Below are positions 1 to 8,667 of a stretch of 64,000 nucleotides of DNA, in pieces (the first letter of the stretch is position 1; each line of letters starts with the position of its first letter). Source of the stretch: Oscillospiraceae bacterium (GTDB lineage Bacteria; Bacillota; Clostridia; Oscillospirales; Oscillospiraceae); contig CADAUZ010000008.1 of NCBI GenBank assembly GCA_902791215.1, positions 1 to 64,000 of the forward strand, given 5' to 3'. The notes under the pieces were generated by a model. That model worked only from the letters and a program-made list of their open reading frames with translations, had not been told where the DNA came from and searched no databases. The position numbers and the translations under genes were made by a program.

Positions 1-1
1 G

Positions 2-274
2 GGCGGCATGACCAACTGCCAGAAGGAAATGGACAAGGCTGTCAAGTGCGGCTACTGGAACCTGTTCCGCTTCAACCCGGATGCAGAGAAGCCGTTCACC
101 CTCGACAGCAAGGAGCCTGCGGGCGGTTACCGCGAGTTCCTGATGAACGAGGCGCGCTACTCCAGACTTACCCGCGAATTCCCGGAGAGAGCCGAGAGAC
201 TCTTCACCGCCAACGAGGAGGAAGCGAAGAAGCGCTACGAGCACCTCATGAAGCTCAAGGCCCTCTACGAATAA
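2..274 (+). CDS. nifJ: Pyruvate:ferredoxin (flavodoxin) oxidoreductase, C-terminal end (partial)
   Basis: Only the last ~90 residues are inside the window; the reading frame is already open at base 2 (Gly-Gly-Met...). The segment with GYWNLFRFNP, FTLDSKEP and the YREFLMNEARY stretch matches the C-terminal tail of one-chain PFOR, which oxidises pyruvate with CoA to acetyl-CoA, CO2 and reduced ferredoxin in the cytoplasm of anaerobes. The catalytic and iron-sulfur domains lie upstream, outside the window. A strong intrinsic terminator follows 22 bases after the stop, so this is the last gene of its unit. Reduced ferredoxin from this enzyme would feed the Rnf complex encoded at 35.7-40.7 kb. Identification is from remembered family motifs. 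Confidence 0.85.
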   Translation, partial: GGMTNCQKEMDKAVKCGYWNLFRFNPDAEKPFTLDSKEPAGGYREFLMNEARYSRLTREFPERAERLFTANEEEAKKRYEHLMKLKALYE

Positions 275-296
275 TCCTAAAGCAGCATAAACCTTC

Positions 297-328
297 GGGC
301 TTCGGCAGCAATGCCGAAGCCCTTTTTG
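297..328 (+). terminator. Intrinsic terminator after nifJ
   Basis: Perfect 10-bp stem (GGGCTTCGGC / GCCGAAGCCC), six-base loop, then a TTTTTG tail, 22 bases after the nifJ stop. Confidence 0.9.
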
Positions 329-350
329 TATTTGTGCACCACACAAAGCC

Positions 351-490
351 TGTCATTGCGAGACCAGTTCTCAAACTGGTCGTGGCAATCCGTTCTCCCA
401 GCGGCCAAGTTACGATTTCAGAGATGTTCAGGGCCTCCGGCGGGCGGATTGCCACGTCACCAGTGTGCGCACTGGTTCCTCGCAATGACA
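351..490. repeat. Dispersed palindromic repeat, family 1, copy 1
   Basis: A 140-bp element with perfect 12-bp ends TGTCATTGCGAG / CTCGCAATGACA and a second internal inverted pair (GTGGCAATCCG / CGGATTGCCAC). A second copy lies at 32188-32321 in the opposite orientation, with the same core sequence around the inner pair. It has no coding potential and is probably a MITE-like intergenic element. Confidence 0.8.
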
Positions 491-541
491 GTCGGCGGAA
501 TGGTCGAAGAGCTTTTGACGCGCGTTTTATCCAAAAAGGGC

Positions 542-570
542 TTGCAATAATTGTATAACTGTGATAAATT
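542..570 (+). promoter_or_regulatory. Predicted sigma-A promoter of pheST
   Basis: TTGCAA, a 17-base spacer, then TAAATT, placed just before the T-box leader. The match is moderate; the position fits a transcript starting near 577. Confidence 0.55.
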
Positions 571-576
571 CTATAT

Positions 577-804
577 GTTATTGCGAAGAAGGGGAAAATA
601 GCGTTATCACCTTTTGCAGAGATCGGGGGCCGTCGGCTGGAAGCCCCTGAAAAGGACAGACGCTTGGTTCGCCCCGGAGCTCCGGCCAATCCCCGGCGTG
701 GGATGCGCGTTAAGCATCGAGAGTGCGGCATATGCCGAACGTGGGTGGTACCGCGGAAGTTTTGCTTTCGTCCCTATGGAGGGATGAAAGCTTTATTTTT
801 TTAT
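577..804 (+). promoter_or_regulatory. T-box riboswitch leader (tRNA-Phe) of pheST
   Basis: The leader carries the hallmark T-box core GTGGGTGGTACCGCGG at 741-756, an upstream stem I region with an AGAGA-type motif near 621 and a distal GGAAGCCCC segment. It ends in a terminator: GCTTTCGTCCCT (764-775) pairs with AGGGATGAAAGC (780-791), followed by a T-rich tail. Uncharged tRNA pairing with the specifier and with the T-box core would favour antitermination. A UUC triplet at 668-670 is the candidate Phe specifier; its position in the fold was not proven here. Expression of pheST is therefore expected to rise on phenylalanine starvation. Confidence 0.93.
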
Positions 805-818
805 AGGAGAAGAGGTTT

Positions 819-1844
819 ATGAAAGAACTTATGCAGAGCCTCAGAGAGGCTTCGATCAAGGCCATCAATGAATCCGACAACCCGGAGAGCATTGAAGCCC
901 TGCGCGTCAAGTACCTCGGCAAGAAGGGCGAGCTGACCGCCATCCTGCGCCAGATGGGCAAGCTTACCCCCGAGGAGCGCCCTGTCATGGGCCAGCTTGC
1001 AAACCAGCTTCGCGCCGAGATCGAGGAGGCCATTGACCTTCGCAAGACGATCCTCAGCAAGGCGATCCTGGAAAAGCAGCTCGAGGCCGAGGCGGTGGAC
1101 GTGACCCTGCCCGGTGAGCAGCAGCCCATCGGCCACAAGCACCCGATGTACAACGTGCTCGACCAGATCAAGGACATCTTCATCGGCATGGGCTTCGAGA
1201 TCGTCGACGGCCCGGAGGTCGAGCTTGCCGACTATAACTTCACCAAGCTCAACATCGACGAGGGCCATCCCTCCCGCGACTGGACGGATACCTTCTACTT
1301 CACCGAGGACGGCAAGATCCTCCTGCGCACCCAGACCTCGCCCATGCAGGTCCACGCCATGGAGACAAAGAGCCTCCCCATCCGCATGATCGCCCCCGGC
1401 CGCGTCTACCGCAAGGACGAGGTGGACGCCACCCACTCCCCCATGTTCCACCAGATCGAGGGCATGGTCATCGACAAGGGCGTGACCATGGCGGACCTCA
1501 AAGCGACGCTCAATCTCGTTGTCGAAAAAATCTACGGCGAGGGCACCGTTACCCGTTTCCGCCCCCACCACTTCCCGTTCACCGAGCCGAGCTGCGAGCT
1601 GGACATCCAGTGCCACAAGTGCGGCGGGAAAGGCTGCCCCACCTGCAAGGGCGAGGGCTGGATCGAGGTCCTGGGCGCCGGCATGGTGCACCCCAAGGTC
1701 CTGTCCGGCTGCGGCATCGACCCGGACGTGTACTCCGGCTGGGCCTTCGGCATGGGCCTGGAGCGCCTTGCCATGGGCGAGTACAAGATCACGGATCTGC
1801 GTCTCATCTTTGAGAACGACGTCAGATTCCTCGAGCAGTTTTAA
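819..1844 (+). CDS. pheS: Phenylalanyl-tRNA synthetase alpha subunit
   Basis: 341 residues, the usual length for bacterial PheS. It has an N-terminal coiled-coil that binds tRNA (KYLGKKGELTAILRQMGKL), then the class II aminoacyl-tRNA synthetase core with motif 2 (GRVYRKDEVDATHSPMFHQIEG) and motif 3 (GWAFGMGLERLAM). A cysteine-rich CHKCGGKGCPTCKG stretch near residue 270 could bind zinc and is not present in every PheS. With PheT it forms the alpha2-beta2 enzyme that charges tRNA-Phe in the cytoplasm. The start is set by AGGAGAAGAGG just upstream. It is transcribed from the T-box leader and followed 14 bases later by pheT. Confidence 0.97.
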   Translation: MKELMQSLREASIKAINESDNPESIEALRVKYLGKKGELTAILRQMGKLTPEERPVMGQLANQLRAEIEEAIDLRKTILSKAILEKQLEAEAVDVTLPGEQQPIGHKHPMYNVLDQIKDIFIGMGFEIVDGPEVELADYNFTKLNIDEGHPSRDWTDTFYFTEDGKILLRTQTSPMQVHAMETKSLPIRMIAPGRVYRKDEVDATHSPMFHQIEGMVIDKGVTMADLKATLNLVVEKIYGEGTVTRFRPHHFPFTEPSCELDIQCHKCGGKGCPTCKGEGWIEVLGAGMVHPKVLSGCGIDPDVYSGWAFGMGLERLAMGEYKITDLRLIFENDVRFLEQF

Positions 1845-1858
1845 GGGAGGACAGACAC

Positions 1859-4549
1859 ATGAAGTTATCGAGAAAATGGCTCAATGAGTTTGTAGAGCTG
1901 CCCCTTTCGCAGTATGACGACCGCAGCTTCGCCGAGGCCATGACCGTCTCCGGCTCCAAGGTCGAGGTGACCGAGGACCTCAGCAAGACGATCAAGAACG
2001 TGAAGGTCGGCAAAATCGTGAAGCTTGAAAAGCACCCCAACTCCGACCATATGCTGGTAGCCCAGATCGACGTGGGCGAGGATGCGCCCGTCCAGATCTG
2101 CACCGGGGCCTGGAACGTGCACGAGGGCGACCTTGTCCCCGCGGCGCTCCACAATTCTATCCTCCCGAACGGCACCAAAATCACCAAGGGCAAGCTCAGA
2201 GGCGTGGAGTCCTACGGCATGCTCTGCTCCCTGAAGGAATTAAACTGCACCACCCACGACTTCCCCTACGGCGACATCAAGCCCGCCGCTCTCTTAAACG
2301 ACTATCACCCCATCGACCCGAATAAGCCCTCCATCCCCGCCGACATCAAGGCAGGCGACAAGGTGTTCGGCACGGTCATCGCGGCCCAGGTCAAGGAAAT
2401 CAAGTGCGCGGGCGTGAACCTCTGGGACGCGGTGCTCGATACCGGCAGCGCGGACGCGGAAGTCGTGACCGACTGCCAGAACATCCACGCGGGCGATCTT
2501 GTAGCCTATGATACCAAAAAGAACACGATCCTCACCCCCGACGATCTGCACGCCGAGCAGAAGGAGTTTCCCCACTGCATCGCCGACGGCATTCTCATCC
2601 TGCACGAGGACTGCAGGCCCGGCGACGACATGGGCGCCCTGCTGGGCCTTGACGACCATGTGGTGGAGTTTGAGATCACCCCGAACCGCCCCGACTGCCT
2701 GTGCATGATCGGCCTTGCCCGCGAGGCCGCCGTCACCTTCAATAAAGAGCTCAAGCTGCACGAGCCCGTGGTCAAGGCCACAGCCGGCGGCGACATCAAC
2801 GAGCTTACCAAGGTCTTCATCGAGGCCCCCCTCTGCGTGCGCTATACCGCCCGCATGGTGAAAAACGTGAAAATCGCCCCCTCCCCCGCCTGGATGCGCG
2901 AGCGTATCCGCAACGCCGGCATGCGCCCCATCAACAACATCGTCGACATCACAAACTACGTTATGCTCGAGTACGGCCAGCCCATGCACGCCTTTGACTT
3001 CTCCTGCGTCAAGGGCGGTGAGATCCATGTCCGCTGCGCCAGAGAGGGCGAGAGCATCCAAACCCTCGACGGAACGGAGCGCAAGCTGAATACCTCCATG
3101 CTCTGCATCTGCGACACGGAAAAGCCCGTGGGCGTGGCCGGTGTCATGGGCGGCGCAAACTCCGAAATCGTGGGCGATACGGCCATGGTGCTCTTTGAAT
3201 CCGCAAACTTCAACGGCACCTCCATCCGCCGCACCGCCACCGCCCTCGGCATGCGCACCGACGCCTCCTCCCGCTACGAAAAGGGCCTCGACCCGCAGAA
3301 CACCTACGCCGCCGTGCAGCGCGCCTGCGAGCTCATCGAGCTGCTCGGCGCGGGCGAAGTGGTAGAGGGCGTCATTGACGTCTGCCCGAACGAACTCAAG
3401 CAGACCACCGTCAAGCTCGAGCCCGAGAAGGTCAACGCCCTGCTGGGCACCGACCTGAGCGAGCAGACCATGCGCGACATCCTCCTGCGCCTCGGCTTCA
3501 CCCTCGAGGGCGACACCATCTATGTCCCCTCCTGGCGCGCGGACGTGGAGCACTACTCCGACATTGCGGAAGAGGTAGCCCGCTTCTACGGCTACAACGA
3601 GATCCCCACTGCCTTCTCCGGCGGCATCTCCACCGCGGGCGGCTACACCCCGACCCAGCAGCTGGAGCGCAAGATCGGCGAGGTCTGCCGCAGCATGGGC
3701 CTTGACGAGATCATCACCTACTCCTTCATCAGCCCCACCTACTACGACAAGATCCGCATGCCCGTGGATTCCCCGCTGCGCGACAGCCTCAAGATCCTCA
3801 ATCCTCTCGGCGAGGATACCTCCATCATGCGCACCACCATTCTCCCCTCCATGCTGGAGATCCTGACGCGCAACTACAATTTCCGCAACAAGGAAGCGTA
3901 TCTCTACGAGATCGGCCGCATCTACCTCAAGCGCCCCGACGGCATGGCCGACGAGCCCAAGATCGTCTCCCTCGGCGCCTACGGCGAGAAGGTGAACTTC
4001 TTCACGCTCAAGGGCTGGGTCGAAAAGCTGCTCAAGGAGCTGGGCGCGCAGAAGGTACGCTTCACTGCCGAAAAGACCAATCCTGCCTACCATCCCGGCC
4101 GCTGCGCGAAGGTGTACGCGGGTGATGTGGAGATCGGCGTTCTCGGCCAGATCCATCCGCTGGTCGCCGCAAACTACGGCGTTGACGCGGAGATCTACTG
4201 CGCCGAGCTCAAGTTTGACGCCCTTAATGAGACCAAGGGCGCGCTGCCGGTCTACAAGCCCCTGCCGCGCTTCCCGTCCGTCACCCGCGATATCGCGGTG
4301 GTCTGCCGGGCAGAGCTCCCCGTGGGCGATATGATCGACTGCATCCTGGCAAACGGCGGACAGTATCTCAAGGACTGCGCGGTCTTCGACGTCTACACGG
4401 GCAGCCATGTGATGGCGGGCATGAAGTCGGTGGCCTTCTCGCTGACCATGCGCTCGGACGAGCAGACCCTCACGGTCGAGCACGCCGAGGAGACGGTGGC
4501 GAAGGTGCTCAAGGCGCTGGCGGACAATTACGGCGCGGTGATCCGTTGA
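1859..4549 (+). CDS. pheT: Phenylalanyl-tRNA synthetase beta subunit, enlarged
   Basis: 896 residues, about 95 more than typical bacterial PheT. Order: N-terminal EMAP/tRBD OB-fold (about 48-124, ending in GVESYGMLCS), an extra segment (about 131-243), the conserved EITPNRPDC stretch (~272-280), B3/4 editing domain, B5 domain, catalytic-like core, and the C-terminal FDX-ACB domain (about 803-895). The extra segment resembles a second copy of the OB domain: QICTGAWNVHEGDLV at ~79-93 lines up with EVVTDCQNIHAGDLV at ~201-215. RBS GGGAGG precedes the ATG. It shares the T-box-controlled transcript with pheS. The family call is firm; the duplication is my own alignment by eye. Confidence 0.96.
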   Translation: MKLSRKWLNEFVELPLSQYDDRSFAEAMTVSGSKVEVTEDLSKTIKNVKVGKIVKLEKHPNSDHMLVAQIDVGEDAPVQICTGAWNVHEGDLVPAALHNSILPNGTKITKGKLRGVESYGMLCSLKELNCTTHDFPYGDIKPAALLNDYHPIDPNKPSIPADIKAGDKVFGTVIAAQVKEIKCAGVNLWDAVLDTGSADAEVVTDCQNIHAGDLVAYDTKKNTILTPDDLHAEQKEFPHCIADGILILHEDCRPGDDMGALLGLDDHVVEFEITPNRPDCLCMIGLAREAAVTFNKELKLHEPVVKATAGGDINELTKVFIEAPLCVRYTARMVKNVKIAPSPAWMRERIRNAGMRPINNIVDITNYVMLEYGQPMHAFDFSCVKGGEIHVRCAREGESIQTLDGTERKLNTSMLCICDTEKPVGVAGVMGGANSEIVGDTAMVLFESANFNGTSIRRTATALGMRTDASSRYEKGLDPQNTYAAVQRACELIELLGAGEVVEGVIDVCPNELKQTTVKLEPEKVNALLGTDLSEQTMRDILLRLGFTLEGDTIYVPSWRADVEHYSDIAEEVARFYGYNEIPTAFSGGISTAGGYTPTQQLERKIGEVCRSMGLDEIITYSFISPTYYDKIRMPVDSPLRDSLKILNPLGEDTSIMRTTILPSMLEILTRNYNFRNKEAYLYEIGRIYLKRPDGMADEPKIVSLGAYGEKVNFFTLKGWVEKLLKELGAQKVRFTAEKTNPAYHPGRCAKVYAGDVEIGVLGQIHPLVAANYGVDAEIYCAELKFDALNETKGALPVYKPLPRFPSVTRDIAVVCRAELPVGDMIDCILANGGQYLKDCAVFDVYTGSHVMAGMKSVAFSLTMRSDEQTLTVEHAEETVAKVLKALADNYGAVIR

Positions 4550-4590
4550 AAAATTTAAGTATTCTTAAAGAAATTTCGACCGTCCGGGAC

Positions 4591-4618
4591 TTTACTTGAC
4601 AAGCTTTTCTGTTATAAT
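4591..4618 (+). promoter_or_regulatory. Predicted promoter of the ireB-like gene
   Basis: A perfect TATAAT at 4613-4618 sits 16 bases after TTTACT (4591-4596). A perfect TTGACA at 4596-4601 is only 11 bases from the -10 and is too close to be the partner. Confidence 0.6.
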
Positions 4619-4654
4619 AAGGCTATCAAGAACGGAAAAGAGGAGGGTTTCACC

Positions 4655-4897
4655 ATGGAAGACGCAACCCGTAAATTTACAGCGCTTGACAGCAAGGCCG
4701 AGATGAAGGAGATCCTCTCTTCGGTGTATAACTCCCTGATGGTCAAGGGCTACAATCCCATCAACCAGATCGTGGGCTACATCCTCTCCGAGGACCCGAC
4801 CTACATCACCAACTATAACAACGCCCGCACGCTCATCTGCCGTATCGACCGGGACGAGCTGATGCAGGAGCTGTTAAAGTGCTATCTGGACAAGTAA
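4655..4897 (+). CDS. ireB: IreB family regulatory protein (UPF0297)
   Basis: 80 residues with the family signature: an N-terminal FTALDSKAEMKEILSSVY helix, GYNPINQIVGYILSEDPTYIT in the middle, and a DRDELMQELLKCYL C-terminus. IreB in Enterococcus is a small cytoplasmic phosphoprotein target of the PASTA kinase IreK and affects cephalosporin resistance; in this organism the role is inferred. In most Firmicutes it is followed by ruvX (yqgF) and a DUF1292 gene. Here it stands alone between its own promoter and a terminator, so the usual operon is broken up. RBS GAGGAGGG lies 8 bases upstream of the ATG. Confidence 0.92.
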   Translation: MEDATRKFTALDSKAEMKEILSSVYNSLMVKGYNPINQIVGYILSEDPTYITNYNNARTLICRIDRDELMQELLKCYLDK

Positions 4898-4911
4898 GCA
4901 AAGGCAACGAA

Positions 4912-4953
4912 AAAGGCACAGTCGGTCGGATCTGACCGCTGTGCCTTTCTTCT
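4912..4953. terminator. Terminator after ireB
   Basis: AAAGGCACAG pairs with CTGTGCCTTT around an inner GGTC/GACC stem. The flanks are T-rich after the stem on plus and A-rich before it, so it could work in both directions. Confidence 0.75.
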
Positions 4954-5160
4954 GTCGTAGGCTTTGGGGTTCTTGCTCCGCCGCGTAACGGGAGAGAGGG
5001 CGCCCCAGGTGCTGCGTTTTTCACGGTTTTTCCTGCGCTGCTCCTTTTTGGAGAGCTTTTTGAAGGGTATAAATTTTTCCATGGGATATGGCTCCTTTCT
5101 GTGTTCTTCACAAAAACAGACGATTCTCCGGACCTTTTGTTCCGGCAGGGTATAAAGAAT

Positions 5161-5967
5161 ATGGAAATATTGAAAAGACGCAAAAAGAAAAAGAAAACCA
5201 GCAAGGCCGCAGCCTCCGCGGTCGCTGCCATGACGGCGGCGGGCGTGATGGTCGGCGGCGCGATGTCCTCCCCGGATGACGCGATGAACGACGGGCCGGA
5301 GGCCATTGTCCAGACCATCGCCGTCACGCCTCAGATCCAGGCGGACGCGGGCGGCGGCGACAGCGACGCCGAGGAAGCGGTCGTCGTGGAGGAAGAAAAG
5401 AAGAAGCGCGGGAAAGCTTCCTCTGTGCGCAAGGCTCTGGCCGAGGCGCCCTTTTCGCAGCGCGTGAAGATCGCGGTGCCGCTCTGGATCGCGGGCACGG
5501 TGGCGATCGCATTTCTAAGCTCCCTGTGGATGAGTGTGCTGCCCCCGCTGGCCGCGGCCGCGCTGAGCTGGGTGTTCACCCTGGTGATGGCGGTGCTGGT
5601 GTTTGTCATGGCTGCCAAGACAGTGTTTCCCGACATGCCGCTCAAAAAGATCCTCAACAAGCGCACCTTCCTCGGCATCGGCATCCTGTGCCTGCTCTTC
5701 GGCATCGCGGACGCGGCCCTGCCGTTTTTCTGGGACGACTACACAAAGCTATCCGTTGTTTTGAAGGTGCTGGGCTCCTTCACCTGTACCGGTGTGCCGC
5801 TTGCGTATTTCATGCGCCGCCACAGGCACACGGAGCCGGAAGTGACCGTCGAGGCCGAGCCCGTGGAGGAAGCGCCGCCCCCGGAACCCACCATGGAGGA
5901 GAAGGAGGCCGCGGCCCGCGCCCTGGTGGAGGAACTGGCCGACAGCGTCTCCCGCCACACGTATTGA
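5161..5967 (+). CDS. Membrane protein of unknown function with charged ends
   Basis: 268 residues from the ATG at 5161, preceded by GGCAGGG; an upstream in-frame start at 5101 is possible but has no ribosome site. A very basic N-terminus (RRKKKKKTSK) leads into a small Ala/Met-rich hydrophobic patch and an acidic, low-complexity stretch. Four hydrophobic segments follow (roughly residues 105-130, 133-150, 163-182 and 192-210), then a soluble acidic/proline-rich tail. I do not recognise the family. It stands alone between two terminators, so context gives no clue to its job. The hydrophobic pattern suggests an integral membrane protein with both ends cytoplasmic, which is inference. Confidence 0.7.
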   Translation: MEILKRRKKKKKTSKAAASAVAAMTAAGVMVGGAMSSPDDAMNDGPEAIVQTIAVTPQIQADAGGGDSDAEEAVVVEEEKKKRGKASSVRKALAEAPFSQRVKIAVPLWIAGTVAIAFLSSLWMSVLPPLAAAALSWVFTLVMAVLVFVMAAKTVFPDMPLKKILNKRTFLGIGILCLLFGIADAALPFFWDDYTKLSVVLKVLGSFTCTGVPLAYFMRRHRHTEPEVTVEAEPVEEAPPPEPTMEEKEAAARALVEELADSVSRHTY

Positions 5968-6049
5968 AAAAAGGACTGTCTCAAAATTCCGTGTCATTCT
6001 GAGCGAAGGATGACGAAACGGTAAACCTTTTGAGGCAGTCCGCTTTTTT
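5967..6049. terminator. Bidirectional terminator with a repeat in its loop
   Basis: AAAAAAGGACTGTCTCAAAA (5967-5986) pairs with TTTTGAGGCAGTCC (6028-6041) followed by GCTTTTTT. The stops of the two convergent genes overlap its flanks. The loop carries a short copy of the TCATCCTGAGCG repeat family (about 5993-6012). Confidence 0.85.
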
Positions 6050-8648
6050 AACGTCTGCGCAGCCAGTAAGCGAAGCCCGCCGGGATGCCCGCCGCGCCTG
6101 CCACGCCTCCGAGTCCCAGCAGAATATAGAGCGGCGTCATGTTCTTCTCGGTCAGCGTGACGGGGAGTTCGGCGCTCATGCCGTATTCATCCGTCGCCGT
6201 GACGGTGAAGTCGGCTTTTTTGAGCCCCTTCATGTCGACATGCAGCGTGCCGTTTTCGATCCGCACCGCGCCGCCGAAATCGTCCGACAGTTCATAGTGC
6301 AGGGCCGTACCCTTCGGATCGCTGAACAGCGTGTCCAGACGTGTCTCCCAGACACCTGCCTGGAAAAGCCCGGTCTTGATCGTCTCGCTGATCGGGCCGC
6401 CGGAGACTGAGGGTCCCGGGAGCTTGAGAGAGAAGGGAATCGACGCCTGCCGGCCGAAGGTGTTCGTCGCCGTGAGATCGAAGGCCGCCTCGCGCACTTC
6501 GCTAAAGTCGACCCGGAGTGTGCCGTCCTCAAGCGTCACGGCGCCGCCGCAGCTGTCAGACAGCGTATAGTTCAGGGGCGAGTCGTTGGTGTCATAGAAA
6601 AGCCCATCCATCGGCAGCGTCCAGACACGGTCCTGCATCTTCCCCAGACGCATCATGTTCGTGACCTTGTCGAGCTTGGCTGTGACCGTGGGGACAGAGA
6701 GGTCGAAGGCCAGCTTCGCGCTCTGGCCCGTGACATCGGTCGCGGTGACCGTGAAGGAGAGGGGTGCGCCGCTGTCTTCCAGACCGGCGTGCACAATGCC
6801 GTCCGATACTGTAACAGCTCCGCTGCGGTCGGCCGAGAGCGTATAAGTGAGTGCGCCGCCCTTGGGATCGTCAAAGAATTCGTCAAGTGCCGCTTCCCAC
6901 TGCCCGTCCTGATAGCGTCCATTTTCCAGAATACTGGATACGCGGCTGGTATTCGCCGTCACAGGGGGCGCCTGGATGTTGAAGGAAATCTGCGCCTGCT
7001 GGTCCATCAGGTCCTTTGCCGTCACGGTAAAGGCCATGGGCTCTGCATTCTCCGGACGCGCGCGCAGCACACCGCCCGCGATGCTCAGCGTGCCGTCATA
7101 GTCGTCGGAAAGCGTATACTGCAGGCCGCTTTCCCGCTCAACACCGAAAAGCGCATCCAGCTCCAGCTCCCACACACCGTCCCGGAAGCGGCCGTATTGG
7201 AGCATGTCCGTTACGGCGTCGACTGTTGGAGCGAGGGGCACGGCATCCACCGTGACGGTGAGCCTGTCGGAAGGGACCTTGAAATCGCCCAGGCTCAATA
7301 CCGCGCTCAGCGTGTATTCCCCGCCTCTGGGGAAGCTGAGCGCCTCAAAGGTGAAGGTGTTTCCGTCCAGAATTTCGGCGGGGTATTCGTGCACAGCTCC
7401 GGTGACAAGGTCCTCGCGCACCAGAACCGCGTTCATGGCGCGAAGCTGTTCCTCCCCGAGCTCCGGCACAGACGGGTCTGTGACGGAGGCCTCAAAGGTA
7501 TAGAGCGTGCCGGTAGTATATGCCTCTACACTCTCGCTACCCGTGAGGGTGACACGCAGGGTGGGGTTGCCGACCATGGTGACATCCACCCAGTCGTCGG
7601 GTTTGCCCTTTAAGAGCACACGCCAGATCCCGAGATCCGGCTCGGGGATCTTCACGAGCAAATAGCGGGAGCTGTCAATGCTGTGTCCAGAGGCCTCAAA
7701 AGGCCCTCCCGAGGGGCGGAGGATCGAAAGCTCCAGCCGCTCCTCGCTTTTTTCGCTCTTCGGGCGAAGCTCCTCGCCCTCGACGATCACATTGACCTCC
7801 TCCACGCCGAAGCTCGGCACGGTGAAGGTGATCTCCGCCTCGCCGTTCTCGTTGAAGGACACCCGCTGATCGCCGGTGTAGGCGGCGTTAGTGACGATGC
7901 GGTACAGTCTGCGGAAAGCGGGGGCCAGATCGGCGGCCTGTTTGACCTCTTCAAACTCGCCGCGCTTGACAAGCGTCTCCCCGTTCTCGCCCTTGACGGT
8001 GCCTGCCGTGCGGTAGGTATAGAGCCGAAACTCCTCTCTGCCGCGCTCGGCCTTCCCCTTCACGTTCAGGAGGATGCCGTTTATGACGATGCCCTCCTCC
8101 TGCGCTGTCTGCACCGCCTTTTCGGCGTTTGCCCAGGAGCTGAGGAAACGCCGGGGCAGATCGCCGGTGGTGAAATCGGTCATGCCGTCGGAGAAGAGGA
8201 GGATCATGCAGGGCAGATCGTTTTCCTGCTTCATGTCGCGAAGCATCTCGGTCGCCCGCAGCATGGCGCTGCCGATGTCCGTGTCGTAGCCGGGGTAATA
8301 GCCCTCCACCTCATGGATCAGCGCCTGCTTTTCCTCCATGCCGCTCAAGGGCCGGATGGGCGCCTCAAATCGGATATGCTCATCGAAAACGACGGCGCCG
8401 ACGTTGTTGCCCTCCTCGGAAAGCAAAGCCAGGAACAAGCGCAGCGCGTCAAAGCGCAGTCCGTCGGGATCGGTGCCGGTGCCGTTTTCACAGCAGAGAC
8501 TGCCGCTTTTATCCACCACCAGCACCACGTTGAAGCGCTGCGGCTCCCCGTATGCCTTTTCGGCCCGGGCCGTGCCCGGGAGGCTCAGCAGCAGCGCCAT
8601 CGACAGCAGCAGCGCAAGCGCCGCCGCGGTGAATTTCTTTTTCGTCAT
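6048..8648 (-). CDS. Secreted/cell-surface VWA-domain protein with four repeated C-terminal domains
   Basis: 866 residues. The start (MTKKKFTAAALALLL) follows AAGGAGA and opens a signal peptide ending at GTARA. A von Willebrand type A domain follows, with the metal-site motif DKSGS near residue 42 and the later SDGMTD segment. After a central beta-rich region come four similar ~100-residue units, each with the pattern xYGRFRDGVWELELDALF...YTLSDDYxGTL...FTVTAKD, which look like cadherin/Ig-like modules. The protein ends with one membrane span and RRR, so it is probably anchored with the VWA domain outside. VWA domains usually mediate adhesion or protein binding in a metal-dependent way. It follows the secreted nuclease gene by 19 bases and is probably co-transcribed. 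Confidence 0.88.
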   Translation of the reverse strand: MTKKKFTAAALALLLSMALLLSLPGTARAEKAYGEPQRFNVVLVVDKSGSLCCENGTGTDPDGLRFDALRLFLALLSEEGNNVGAVVFDEHIRFEAPIRPLSGMEEKQALIHEVEGYYPGYDTDIGSAMLRATEMLRDMKQENDLPCMILLFSDGMTDFTTGDLPRRFLSSWANAEKAVQTAQEEGIVINGILLNVKGKAERGREEFRLYTYRTAGTVKGENGETLVKRGEFEEVKQAADLAPAFRRLYRIVTNAAYTGDQRVSFNENGEAEITFTVPSFGVEEVNVIVEGEELRPKSEKSEERLELSILRPSGGPFEASGHSIDSSRYLLVKIPEPDLGIWRVLLKGKPDDWVDVTMVGNPTLRVTLTGSESVEAYTTGTLYTFEASVTDPSVPELGEEQLRAMNAVLVREDLVTGAVHEYPAEILDGNTFTFEALSFPRGGEYTLSAVLSLGDFKVPSDRLTVTVDAVPLAPTVDAVTDMLQYGRFRDGVWELELDALFGVERESGLQYTLSDDYDGTLSIAGGVLRARPENAEPMAFTVTAKDLMDQQAQISFNIQAPPVTANTSRVSSILENGRYQDGQWEAALDEFFDDPKGGALTYTLSADRSGAVTVSDGIVHAGLEDSGAPLSFTVTATDVTGQSAKLAFDLSVPTVTAKLDKVTNMMRLGKMQDRVWTLPMDGLFYDTNDSPLNYTLSDSCGGAVTLEDGTLRVDFSEVREAAFDLTATNTFGRQASIPFSLKLPGPSVSGGPISETIKTGLFQAGVWETRLDTLFSDPKGTALHYELSDDFGGAVRIENGTLHVDMKGLKKADFTVTATDEYGMSAELPVTLTEKNMTPLYILLGLGGVAGAAGIPAGFAYWLRRR

Positions 8649-8667
8649 GGTGTTCTCCTTGACTTTT

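Noticed and set aside
801-4483. Long minus-strand reading frames opposite pheS and pheT
   Set aside because: They are shadows of GC-rich codons in the real genes; they have no ribosome sites and low-complexity Ala/Gly/Asp/Val composition.
4596-4601. TTGACA as -35 of ireB
   Set aside because: It is only 11 bases from the TATAAT, too short for sigma A; TTTACT at 16 bases is the better partner.
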